Assembly (NCBI RefSeq): GCF_002215035.1
Contig: NZ_NKFP01000004.1
Location: forward strand, 1,726 to 65,725
Origin: Leptolyngbya ohadii IS1
GTDB taxonomy: Bacteria; Cyanobacteriota; Cyanobacteriia; Elainellales; Elainellaceae
Length of the DNA stretch: 64,000 nt
Direction: 5' to 3'
Shown here: one piece after another, positions 48,996 to 59,300 of the stretch
Layout: every line of letters starts with the position of its first letter
Position numbering within the stretch: the stretch's first letter is position 1
Notes under the pieces: generated by a model
Seen by the model: only the letters and a program-made list of their open reading frames with translations
Database searches by the model: none
What the model was told of the DNA's origin: nothing
Translations under genes and position numbers: made by a program

Positions 48996-50267
48996 ATGTC
49001 TGACCTTCTTTTTGCCTGCCTCACCTGTATTCAAGCTTCCGAAAAGCTGACTCAACCAAATTCGATTTCCTCAAAAACTGCCTGTTTCGCCACGGCTGAC
49101 CGCTATACCCTCGGTTCCGCAAACCCGACTGCTCCAAAACCCGATCGCTGCATCAGCAAGCCGGAGGTTATAGCATCCCTTACCGAATCTAAATTTGCTG
49201 GATCTAGAACAGATCCACAGTCACCTACCCCTCCTCAGAAATCAGTTCACCTAGCTTCCAGCGCCCTCGCATCCCACCCGCTCCCCGAAGCACCCACCCG
49301 ATCGGTTTCTCCAAACTGGTCTAATCGTGCCGCCTCGAACACCTCCACATCCCTGGTTCTACAAAGTGCGTTTCTACAGAGTGGGAGCCAGAGCGAGGCA
49401 GTGGTTCAACTTCAGCGGCAACTAAAGCAGTTGGGTTATTCGGTCGGTCCTCTTGATGGCTTATTTGGCTCCCAGACGCAATCGGCAGTGGTAGCCTTCC
49501 AGCGATCGCACGGATTAGCAGTAGACGGCATTGCAGGACCGGAAACGCTGACAACCCTCACCCAACAACCCCCTTCCGAAACCGCCGCCCAGTTAATCCC
49601 GGAGCAAGCCCGCCCTGCGGATACAGTTCCTTCCCTGGAGACAGATAAAGCGCTAGAAAATCAGGATGCGATCGCTGCGGCTAAATCCTCCCCTGAGGCA
49701 AAACCGGGTACTGAGTCAATTTCTGCACCGCAGGAGCTTGGGCGATCGAATTTTATCGCGTTTGTTCCATCCCGATCGCTGTCGATTTTAGGCTGGATTG
49801 TCCTGTGGGCAGGAGGATGGCGGGCGATCATTGGCAGTGCCCTCCGAGATCAGCAGCACTACGAGACAGAGCCGCTTCCAGCAGAACCACTCACCCTCAG
49901 CAAAGCAGAACTGACAGAACCCCCTGACCCTGCTGCTCTACCCGATACTTCCGCCCCAACCCTTCCCGCAAACCCACCGAATAAAACTGCGGATACAGGA
50001 TTGCCCACTTCGGGGGAGGAAGAAACGGTAATGATATTTGCCCAGGGCGACCAGAACAATTCCTATCGCTATGCCCTTCTGGACGATGCCGATGGTCTAT
50101 TTGTAATGCGCGGCAATGAACTCCGGTTAAAGCGACAGCAACTTGTGGAGGCAGATGCGATCGAGACTATGGTAACGCTGCGCCGCACTGATACCCAGGG
50201 TCAATCCGTTGAACAATCGTTTAGCTTCCAGTTTCAAAAGGCACCCCAGCCCGACTGCGCTGCCTGA
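48996..50267 (+). CDS. Peptidoglycan-binding domain membrane protein
   Basis: About 423 residues. After a Ser/Pro-rich N-terminal 125 residues there is one PG_binding_1 domain (about 130-195): LQSGSQSEAVVQLQRQLKQL, GYSVGPLDGLFGSQTQSAV, FQRSHGLAVDGIAGPETLTTL. A disordered stretch, a single hydrophobic segment (SLSILGWIVLWAGGWRAIIGSA) and a C-terminal domain of about 75 residues follow. The ATG at 48996 lacks a strong ribosome site; a TTG 18 bases upstream is the alternative. The role in wall anchoring is inferred from the domain. Confidence 0.82.
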   Translation: MSDLLFACLTCIQASEKLTQPNSISSKTACFATADRYTLGSANPTAPKPDRCISKPEVIASLTESKFAGSRTDPQSPTPPQKSVHLASSALASHPLPEAPTRSVSPNWSNRAASNTSTSLVLQSAFLQSGSQSEAVVQLQRQLKQLGYSVGPLDGLFGSQTQSAVVAFQRSHGLAVDGIAGPETLTTLTQQPPSETAAQLIPEQARPADTVPSLETDKALENQDAIAAAKSSPEAKPGTESISAPQELGRSNFIAFVPSRSLSILGWIVLWAGGWRAIIGSALRDQQHYETEPLPAEPLTLSKAELTEPPDPAALPDTSAPTLPANPPNKTADTGLPTSGEEETVMIFAQGDQNNSYRYALLDDADGLFVMRGNELRLKRQQLVEADAIETMVTLRRTDTQGQSVEQSFSFQFQKAPQPDCAA

Positions 50268-50298
50268 TCGCTCAATAAACCTGCCGGGGCAATTTCAC

Positions 50299-51234
50299 CT
50301 AGGCTCCGCACCTTGCCTGCAAACAGGTTGGTCGGGAAGTAGCCTTCTCGATCTGAATCGTGCTGTGTTCAATGCCAAATCGATCGTGCAAATCGTGATT
50401 AACCTGGGGCAGAAGATCGGATTCGGCAAAGTCTCCCAGCATCACCAGATGTACGGTAAGCGCCGGTTCCGTTGAGCTGAGCGCCCAGATGTGCAGATCG
50501 TGAATCGATTCTACCCCCGGCAAATTTAGCAGATAATCCTCGATCGCCCGCAGACTGACCTGAGCTGGAACCCCATCCAGTGCCAGGCTCAATGCCTCTT
50601 GCAGCAAGCTCCAGGCACCCAGGGCAATCACCGCACCAATGATTAAGCTGGCGATCGGGTCAACCCACTGCCACCCCGTCAGGAAAATCACTACCCCGCT
50701 TAGCACGACACCCAGAGAAACGAGGGCATCCGCTGCCATGTGCAAGAACGCTCCCTTAATATTGACATCGCTATGGCGATCTGCATGAAACAGCAGCGCA
50801 GTTAACCCATTGACCACAATGCCAACCAGGGCAACTACAATCACCGTCGTACTCGCAACGGGCTGGGGCGCAAGAAAGCGTTGAACTGCCTCCAGCGCAA
50901 TAAACCCGGTGACACCCAGCAGCACACTGGAGTTAATGAGGGGCGAAAAAATTGATGCTCTGCGAAACCCATAGGTATAGCGCCGAGTTGGACGCCGCCG
51001 AGCCAGCCAGCTTGCACCCCAGGCAATTAGCAACCCCAGCACATCGCTCAAATTATGTCCCGCATCCGCCACCAGAGCGAGCGAGTTCGAGAGGAAACCA
51101 AAGGTCGCCTGCACCAGCACAAACCCCAGATTCAGCAAAATCCCAATCTGAAATGCACGATTCGATCGCATGACCCGGCTGGAGGGGTGATGCCCATGAG
51201 GATGGTCATGACGATGCCCGTGGTGATGGTGCAT
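50299..51234 (-). CDS. Cation diffusion facilitator (zinc/cobalt/cadmium efflux)
   Basis: A 311-residue metal/proton antiporter, CzcD/ZitB-like. The N terminus is histidine-rich (MHHHHGHRHDHPHGHH). Six membrane helices follow, with the metal-site pairs HNLSD (helix 2) and HMAADA (helix 5). A C-terminal cytoplasmic domain has GVESIHDLHIWALSSTEPALTVHLV. The HxxxD pairs indicate Zn/Cd or Co rather than Mn. GAGG lies five bases before the ATG. The promoter contains an SmtB-like dyad, suggesting induction by metal. Confidence 0.94.
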   Translation of the reverse strand: MHHHHGHRHDHPHGHHPSSRVMRSNRAFQIGILLNLGFVLVQATFGFLSNSLALVADAGHNLSDVLGLLIAWGASWLARRRPTRRYTYGFRRASIFSPLINSSVLLGVTGFIALEAVQRFLAPQPVASTTVIVVALVGIVVNGLTALLFHADRHSDVNIKGAFLHMAADALVSLGVVLSGVVIFLTGWQWVDPIASLIIGAVIALGAWSLLQEALSLALDGVPAQVSLRAIEDYLLNLPGVESIHDLHIWALSSTEPALTVHLVMLGDFAESDLLPQVNHDLHDRFGIEHSTIQIEKATSRPTCLQARCGA

Positions 51235-51260
51235 AGCAGCCTCGAAAAGTCTCTCTCATC

Positions 51261-51290
51261 AAAATACCTGAACAATCATTCAGATGTCTA
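51261..51290 (-). promoter_or_regulatory. CDF promoter with SmtB/ArsR-like metal operator
   Basis: On the minus strand TAGACA (51285-51290) and TATTTT (51261-51266) are 18 bases apart. The spacer carries the dyad CTGAA-CAATCA-TTCAG (51268-51283), in the wider context CCTGAACAATCATTCAGATG. This is the TGAACA...TTCA type bound by cyanobacterial SmtB/ZiaR/AztR-family repressors. No regulator gene is adjacent. Confidence 0.6.
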
Positions 51291-51424
51291 CTCCCACTCC
51301 CCGCTCCCCCACTCCCCAAACGATCGCCCCCTAGCAAGACCCACCATTCCTCCGCCTGAGCGAGCAGATTACAAACCCAGCCACAGCAGACTGAACTTAA
51401 GGCGGGTTTCGCCCTAAAAATGGG

Positions 51425-51448
51425 TTTTGAAAGTTTTCTCTTTCAAAA
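51425..51448 (+). promoter_or_regulatory. Perfect dyad in the sodA promoter
   Basis: TTTTGAAAG (51425-51433) and CTTTCAAAA (51440-51448) form a perfect 9-bp inverted repeat with a 6-base spacer. It lies just upstream of a -10-like TAGAAT (51456-51461), about 50 bases before the sodA ATG. With no T run after it, an operator is more likely than a terminator. Confidence 0.55.
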
Positions 51449-51500
51449 GTTTCGCTAGAATAATCTATAGAAACTATTGAGAGATAAACAGGATTCACCT

Positions 51501-52115
51501 ATGGCATTTGAACTTCCCACCCTGCCCTACAGCTTTGACGCGCTCGAACCCTACATCGACGCACAGACCATGCAGATCCACCACGACCTGCACCACGGCG
51601 CATATGTTAAAAACCTGAACGCTGCGCTGGAGTCCCAGTCTGATCTGCAAAACAAGAACATAGAGGAACTGATTCGCGACCTGAACACTCTACCCGAATC
51701 CGTCCGGACTGCCGTTCGTAACAATGGCGGCGGACACCTCAACCACACAATTTTCTGGACGCTGATGGCTCCTAATGCAGGCGGTGAACCCACGGGGGCG
51801 ATTGCAGAAGCCATTAACGACAACTTCGGCAACTTTGAAACCTTTAAAGAGCGATTCAACGATTCCGGCGCGAAGCGATTTGGTAGCGGCTTTGTCTGGC
51901 TGGTACGCTCCCGCGATGGCAAGCTTGAGATCGTTAGCACCCCTAACCAGGACAACCCCCTCACCGACGGACATTACTCGATCCTGGGCAACGACGTTTG
52001 GGAACACGCCTACTACCTCAAGTATCAGAACCGCCGCCCCGAATACCTCAAGCAGTGGTGGAATACGGTGAACTGGGAAGAAGTGAATCGTCGTTTCGCC
52101 CAATCGACCCGATAA
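51501..52115 (+). CDS. sodA: Superoxide dismutase, Mn-type
   Basis: 204 residues, converting superoxide to hydrogen peroxide. Metal ligands are seen in [13 protein letters not shown] (His), [10 protein letters not shown] (His), and [11 protein letters not shown] (Asp, His). The Gly-Gly before HLNH and Gln in TPNQDNPL are the positions that distinguish Mn from Fe enzymes, and both are Mn-like; this assignment is from family knowledge. There is no signal or membrane segment, so it is cytosolic, unlike membrane-bound cyanobacterial MnSODs. Start 51501 rather than the in-frame codon at 51477, from family length. A terminator follows. Confidence 0.94.
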   Translation: MAFELPTLPYSFDALEPYIDAQTMQIHHDLHHGAYVKNLNAALESQSDLQNKNIEELIRDLNTLPESVRTAVRNNGGGHLNHTIFWTLMAPNAGGEPTGAIAEAINDNFGNFETFKERFNDSGAKRFGSGFVWLVRSRDGKLEIVSTPNQDNPLTDGHYSILGNDVWEHAYYLKYQNRRPEYLKQWWNTVNWEEVNRRFAQSTR

Positions 52116-52204
52116 TCCTGCTTGTGAATGAGCTAGCTGCTCATCAGTCGGTTATCTACCGAAAATTCACTGCACTTTTATCCGTCAAATATTTGTCAGG
52201 TACT

Positions 52205-52247
52205 TACTGAGTATTTGCCAAATCCCTACCGAGTTATTTGCCAAACC
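52205..52247. repeat. Imperfect 21-bp tandem duplication
   Basis: TACTGAGTATTTGCCAAATC (52205 on) is repeated as TACCGAGTTATTTGCCAAAC (52227 on), between the sodA stop and its terminator. Confidence 0.75.
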
Positions 52248-52251
52248 TGCG

Positions 52252-52279
52252 GGGCACGGTCGATCGCCGTGTCCTTTTT
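52252..52279 (+). terminator. Rho-independent terminator after sodA
   Basis: GGGCACGG (52252-52259) pairs with CCGTGTCC (52267-52274, one wobble) across TCGATCG, followed by TTTTT. Confidence 0.8.
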
Positions 52280-52547
52280 GCCAACTTTTCTTTTTGTACG
52301 ATCGTTTAATTGATTCGCCAATTTTGTTCAACTGCTGCAATTTTTTTAACGGGATCGATCGCGCTGGCATCGCCTGAATTGTGCTAATTCATGACCGTCC
52401 CCTCCTTCAATCTTTTCGATCGCCACATTCTGCAAGTAGGATGGAGTCGATTCCCCGGAAAAGGGAACTGCTCAGCATTGCGGATCGGTACAACTCAGCG
52501 CAAATCGCACCTTTCAGAGTTCAAGGCAGGGAGTTAGGGAAAAGACC

Positions 52548-53246
52548 ATGACCGAAATACTGGAAAGCGACAAGCTTAAAGTTAAACATCAAATTCTGCA
52601 TCTGCTCAAACTGCACGGACCTCAAACCGCCGCTGCTCTGGCGGCTCAGCTTCAAGTCTCCGCAATGGCAGTTCGGCAGCATCTCCAGACGTTGCAGGCA
52701 GACCATCTCGTAACCTACCAGGAAGAGCGCCGTCCGGTGGGTCGTCCGATCAAGCAGTGGCAGTTGACCGAAAAAGCAGCCAAACGCTTTCCCGATAATC
52801 ACGCAGAGCTACTAGTAAACGTTCTGCAAGGGGTAGAGCAGCTATTTGGACAGGATGGGCTGGAGGCTCTGCTTGCCAAACGCACTCAGCAGCAAATTGG
52901 CACCTACGAAGCGCAGCTTGCAACCGCAGAAGCCCAGGAGGAATTGCAAAATCAGTGGCAGGAAAAGGTAAAAACGATCGCCCAGATTCGATCGCAGGAA
53001 GGCTACATGGCAGAAGTCGTCCAGGAATCGGAACAGGCTCTGCTGCTAATCGAAAATCACTGTGCCATTCATGCCGCCGCCAAAACGTGCAGCCAGGTCT
53101 GCGCTTCGGAACTGGAAGTATTCTCAGCCCTTTTGGGAGAAGACATCAAAATTGAGCGAGTCGAACATTTAATTGCAGGCGATCGACGCTGTGCCTATCG
53201 CATTGCCGCAGCCAAGTCAGCCAATTCCACTCAGGAAGAATCTTGA
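52548..53246 (+). CDS. SufR-like winged-helix regulator with C-terminal cysteines
   Basis: 232 residues. An N-terminal winged helix (about 10-80: VKHQILHLLKLHGPQTAAAL, QVSAMAVRQHLQTLQ, RPVGRPIKQW) is followed by a helical middle. The C-terminal domain has Cys172 (ENHC), Cys181, Cys185 and Cys215 (GDRRC), a pattern able to bind an Fe-S cluster as in SufR. Canonical SufR represses sufBCDS and usually lies beside it; no suf gene is here, and the neighbour is sodA. It could be SufR itself or a redox-sensing paralogue. The ATG at 52548 follows AGGGAAAAGACC. Confidence 0.8.
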   Translation: MTEILESDKLKVKHQILHLLKLHGPQTAAALAAQLQVSAMAVRQHLQTLQADHLVTYQEERRPVGRPIKQWQLTEKAAKRFPDNHAELLVNVLQGVEQLFGQDGLEALLAKRTQQQIGTYEAQLATAEAQEELQNQWQEKVKTIAQIRSQEGYMAEVVQESEQALLLIENHCAIHAAAKTCSQVCASELEVFSALLGEDIKIERVEHLIAGDRRCAYRIAAAKSANSTQEES

Positions 53247-53331
53247 GAACAATTGATTAACCCAGAAGCACAACAACCGAACAAAGACGTGAGCGAGGCG
53301 CTCATCCTAACGCTCTAAATCTCCCCGCTTC

Positions 53332-53352
53332 CTACTCCCTACTCCCTACTCC
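53332..53352. repeat. Heptanucleotide repeat CTACTCC x3
   Basis: Three perfect CTACTCC units plus a degenerate CATACTC, ending 21 bases before the K-box of groESL. Similar CACTCCC units occur at 51293-51322. This is a classic cyanobacterial short tandemly repeated repetitive sequence. Confidence 0.9.
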
Positions 53353-53373
53353 CATACTCTCCGCTCCCCACCC

Positions 53374-53389
53374 GTTCGGAAACCCGTAC
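53374..53389 (+). promoter_or_regulatory. K-box upstream of groESL
   Basis: GTTCGG-AAAC-CCGTAC fits the K-box consensus GTTCGG-NNAN-CCNNAC described upstream of cyanobacterial groESL, where it mediates a second, light-associated control besides CIRCE. It lies 51 bases upstream of the CIRCE element. Confidence 0.75.
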
Positions 53390-53412
53390 CCCAAAAGTAG
53401 GGTATCGATCGG

Positions 53413-53441
53413 TTGCAATTGTCCTTCGGATTCCGCTAAAT
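53413..53441 (+). promoter_or_regulatory. Probable groESL promoter
   Basis: TTGCAA (53413-53418), 17-base spacer, CTAAAT (53436-53441). Predicted transcription start near 53448 falls within CIRCE, the expected position for HrcA repression. Confidence 0.55.
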
Positions 53442-53467
53442 TAGCACTCAGGAGTTGAGAGTGCTAA
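53441..53467 (+). promoter_or_regulatory. CIRCE element (HrcA operator) of groESL
   Basis: Perfect TTAGCACTC-N9-GAGTGCTAA. HrcA binding here represses groESL until heat stress. Confidence 0.97.
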
Positions 53468-53630
53468 ATCTTAAACTCTCGCTCAAGGAATTACTTGAGA
53501 ACTTAAGGCAGAGTTGCACGCTGTTTATTGCTACAGGCGATGCAAGGGTTCCGTTTGGGAACTCAGTTTCTGCTGACGTTTCGACTGATTGTGACTCCTA
53601 GTTGACTCTGTATTTGGAGAATTCTTGATT

Positions 53631-53942
53631 ATGGCAGCAGTATCTCTGAGCGTTAGTACCGTCAAGCCTCTGGGCGATCGTGTGTTTGTCAAGGTCAGCG
53701 CGTCGGAAGAGAAGACCGCTGGTGGAATCTATCTGCCCGATACGGCAAAAGAAAAGCCCCAGGTTGGCGAAATTGCCGCTGTGGGTCCCGGCAGACGCAG
53801 CGAAGACGGTAGCCGTCAAGAGCCGGAAGTGAAAGTGGGCGACAAAGTGCTGTATTCCAAGTACGCCGGAACCGACATCAAGCTGGGCAACGAAGAGTAC
53901 GTCCTGCTGTCTGAGAAAGACATTCTGGCGATCGTTGCGTAA
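53631..53942 (+). CDS. groS: Co-chaperonin GroES
   Basis: A 103-residue heptameric lid of the GroEL chamber. Conserved: [12 protein letters not shown], the mobile loop [47 protein letters not shown] and the C-terminal [12 protein letters not shown] at 53631 with GGAGA ten bases upstream; an in-frame TTG two codons earlier is less likely. First gene of the operon, 112 bases before groEL. Confidence 0.97.
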   Translation: MAAVSLSVSTVKPLGDRVFVKVSASEEKTAGGIYLPDTAKEKPQVGEIAAVGPGRRSEDGSRQEPEVKVGDKVLYSKYAGTDIKLGNEEYVLLSEKDILAIVA

Positions 53943-54042
53943 TTTCCTCCGTTTCTGAAGGGATTCTGTGAATTCGCTTCATTTTGGTTGAACTTGACTA
54001 AGTTTGTTGACTGAACTTGCTGATTTTATTTCTAGGATTTGA

Positions 54043-55689
<1,647 letters not shown>

Positions 55690-56373
55690 GTTCGCCTCCT
55701 CAATCGGACAATCAGACAATCTGTTCTGAACTGTCAGTGGCGTGGGTGGGGGTTAAATCAATATTAAGAACTAGCCCTCTCCCCGCTCACAAATCAATTT
55801 TAGGGGCTACAAACTGGGTGAAATTAAATGGATCTGCTTGGATTTGAGCTTTAATCTCTGAATCAATCAGAAACAAACAAACCGGAAAATTAATATTAAT
55901 TCTCCGCCAGGATAAGCCTACCTTATTTATTAAGCGATCGTTCCCTCTGAGAGCGATCGTTTTTTGCGTTTATTTCCCTTCAATTTCCCTTCAATTTCCC
56001 CAAAGGTTTAAGTTTCAATACATGAAACCGCTGTCAACACTACAGAGATTTTACTTATTTGGGCAAAATTGCTATAAATTTACTCCAGTGTCGTTTATCC
56101 AAAGTTTCACTGAATGTTTTATCGGTTTGGCAAAGCTCAGCCCCATTAACCGATGGCTCATTGCGAAGTTTACGAAGCAAATCATTGACACCTCAAACTT
56201 GAACAGCGATATTGACTTGATCTTCGTAATTATCCGGAGAGAAACTGTTTAAATTTAACTGAGAGCTGAGCAAAAGGTCGCAAAATCTCCTGTACTCTTC
56301 GCGAAATTACCGAGTTCTACTACGTAATTTCACAGTCGTTGCTTTTATGAACTATCGTTTCGGATGACGAGCT
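55690..56373. other. Intergenic region downstream of groEL
   Basis: 684 bases, AT-rich, with a hairpin terminator at 55933-55965 and CTTCAATTTCCC repeated near 55978-56000. A 76-codon frame at 56022-56252 has no ribosome site or recognisable family and a base composition unlike neighbouring genes; it is left uncalled. Confidence 0.45.
55933..55965 (+). terminator. Hairpin terminator downstream of groEL built from two CGATCG cores
   Basis: AGCGATCGTT (55933-55942) and a second AGCGATCGTT (55952-55961) pair with each other (eight Watson-Crick pairs, two wobbles) around a 9-base loop, followed by TTTT. It is 244 bases after the groEL stop. Confidence 0.6.
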
Positions 56374-59300
56374 ATGACATCTGCCACTTCCAGTAAAACA
56401 CTCCTGATCGTTGATCCATCGGTGCAGGACTACTCCAGTCTCACAGATCACCTAACTGTCGAGGCTGATGTTGTGGTCTTAGACGCGGATCAGGACGGTG
56501 TAGAACAAATCACCGCAGCCCTGCGGGAGCGACAAGCCGTCCAAAGCCTGCATCTGCTTTCCCACGGATCTCCAGGCACGCTGTATCTGGGCAATACCGA
56601 ACTCAGTCTGGCAACGCTACCTCAGTATGCAGACCAGATTCAGAACTGGATCAGCGCCCTTACCGATCGGGCAGAAGTTTTACTTTACGGCTGCGAAGTT
56701 GCCGCCGGAAATTTAGGACAGCTTTTCATCCAAACCTTGAGCCATCTGACGGGTGCATCGATCGCGGCTTCCACCAATCGAACTGGCAGTGCGGCGCTAG
56801 GTGGCGATTGGACGCTGGAATCGACAGTGGGAGCCATCCTGTCCTCCCCTATTTTTTCTCCTACTGCGATGGCTGAATTTCAATCAGTTTTAGCTCCGGT
56901 CGATCTTGTTAGAGAAACCTTTACCCGCAGCGAAGTCAATCCAGGAACCGCTTTCTGGACATCGGGTATTGGCGCAGAAGTTCTGGATACACCCGGCAAT
57001 CCGGCAACAGCTCCTTTTCTGACCGCTCGCCCCGTCACAACGGCAAACCCTACGCAGACTCCTGCTGGGGTAGGTGGCATACCGGGCAATCCTGTGGATT
57101 TGGGCGGCACTCCTGATCCGGATGGGTTGGGCGTACTGCGGCTAACGAACAACTCCTTTAACCAGGCAGGGTTCGTCCTCTATAACCAGCCCATCCTGGC
57201 ACAGGCGGGTTTGAGCATTACCTTCGATATGTTCCAGTACAACGGGGGCACCGGGAATGCTGAAACTGACCCCGAGGGAGGAGATGGGATTAGCTTCTTC
57301 CTGATCGACGGCAGCACGCCCTTCTCAGACCAGGCTGGCGCATTTGGTGGCTCGTTGGGCTACGCCCAGAAAACGGACATTCCGGGGGTAGCAGGGGGCT
57401 ATCTGGGCATCGGCTTTGATGCGTTTGGTAACTATCCGATCGGCTCTGAAGGACGGAGTGGCGGTCTACCTCTGAGCCGTTCGCCCAATACGGTCGCTGT
57501 CCGGGGTGCGGGTACGGGGGCTGGTCCGGATCAATACCCCTTCCTGGTGGCTGATCCGATCGAAGAATTTCCGCTTTATGTGGATACGACGGTTCGGGAA
57601 GCAGCCCTACGCACGGTTCAGATCACCCTGTCCAGAGACGGTATCTTGAACGTCTCGATCGATAGCAACAACGACGATGACTTTGCCGATCCTGGGGAAG
57701 CAGTCATTACGAACTTCGATACCATTACTGCAACAGAAGGGATTGTTCCCCCTACCTTTAAGTTTGGCTTTGCGGCTGGAACGGGTGTTTCAACAGCGAT
57801 CCACGAGATCCGAAATCTGGTCGTCACCACGCTGACCTCGCCGCCGCTCACCAACAGTGCCTCTGTCGGACTGCCAATTAATAGCCGGGTTAACATTCCC
57901 GGACTGGGCGGTACAGATACAGACGGATCCATTACTGCCTTCCAAATCCTGACGCTGCCATCCCCTGCCCAGGGTCAGCTTTTCCTGGGCGATCCGGCAT
58001 TGGGAGGCGTTCCCGTCACCCAGGGACAAACCCTGACTCCCGCCCAAATTAATCAGGTTTTCTTCCAGTCCACGGGCTTGTTTACGGGAAGCTCCTTCAC
58101 CTACACGGCGTTGGATAATTTGGGTAGCCCTAGTGTTACGCCAGGCGTCGTGTCATTGCAGCTCCAATCAGGTCCGCCCATTCCTCCAAACGGTGGGCTG
58201 CCGCCGGATACGCTGGGGAGGGATTTCAATGTCCCTCAAAATACGCTGACTAACCTGCCGGGGCTGGGCGGCGTTGATCCCAATGAGGGCGGTGCCATCA
58301 CGTCGTTCACGATTCTGACGGTACCCAACTCAACGCAGGGCACGCTGTTCCTCGGTTTGCCGAGTGCGGGAGGTCGCCCGGTTCGCCCTGGACAGGTCAT
58401 TCCTGCCGATGAAATTGGGCAGCTTTTCTTCCGATCGAGCAACAATTTCAATTCCACGAGCTTTACCTACGCCGCGACCAATAACAACGGGCTAACCGAT
58501 CCCACCCCTGCAAACGTCGGAATCAGATTCAGCAGATTCATTGAGGATTTGAACTGTGCGGAAGGGATTACGCTCCGAGGCAATCGCCGCAACAATCGAC
58601 TGGTGGGTACCCAGGATGAAGACAGGCTGATTGGCAACCGGGGCAACGATCGACTGATTGGTAAAGGTTGCGCTGACAATCTGGACGGTAGCCGGGGCAA
58701 CGATCGACTGGTTGGCGGCACAGCGAGCGATACTCTCCGGGGTCAGCAAAACCGAGATGAGATGCGCGGCAACAACGGCAACGATACGATCGACGGCGGT
58801 CTGGGCAACGATCGCGGCTTCGGAGGTCGGGGTCGGGACACGATGCGCGGCGGTCGCGGAAACGATCGGCTGGAAGGACGGCAGGGCGATGACAATATCC
58901 TGGGCGGTCGCGGAAGCGATCGGATCATGGGGGGTGCCAACATCGACATCCTTGAAGGTCAGCAAAACGATGACCGGATCATGGGTCAAAATGGCATCGA
59001 CTTCATTAACACTGGGCTTGGCAACGATCGAGCAGATGGTGGTCGCAAGGCGGATACGATCTTTGGTCGGCGCGGAAACGATCGGCTCCTGGGCAAAGGC
59101 GCTGCGGATCGGCTCTTTGGCAACAAAGGGGATGATCGGCTGCTGGGTGCTTCTCAGGCTGACCGACTGCTGGGCGGTTTGGGCAATGACCGGATCTTTG
59201 GTGGTCTGGGTGCGGATGTCATGAGTGGCGGCGGCGGTCGCGATACCTACGTCTATACCTCGACAAGGCAGGGCTTCGATCGCATCCTCGACTTCACGCG

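Larger units (their letters stand above)
52116..52547. other. Intergenic region between sodA and the SufR-like gene
   Basis: 432 bases with a tandem duplication (52205-52247), a terminator (52252-52279), then AT-rich sequence. No CAAC-N6-GTTG SufR-type site was seen upstream of 52548. Confidence 0.45.

Noticed and set aside
23940-53352. Possible CRISPR arrays from the many short repeats
   Set aside because: All repeats seen are tandem without spacers, or are dispersed palindromes. No regular repeat-spacer pattern and no cas gene.
55933-55965. Twin GCGATCGT units as a simple HIP1 cluster
   Set aside because: The two copies pair with each other and are followed by a T run, so a terminator is the better reading, though HIP1-like cores make chance pairing possible.
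56022-56252. 76-codon frame downstream of groEL
   Set aside because: AT-rich codons unlike neighbours, no ribosome site and no recognisable motif. Cannot be supported as a gene.
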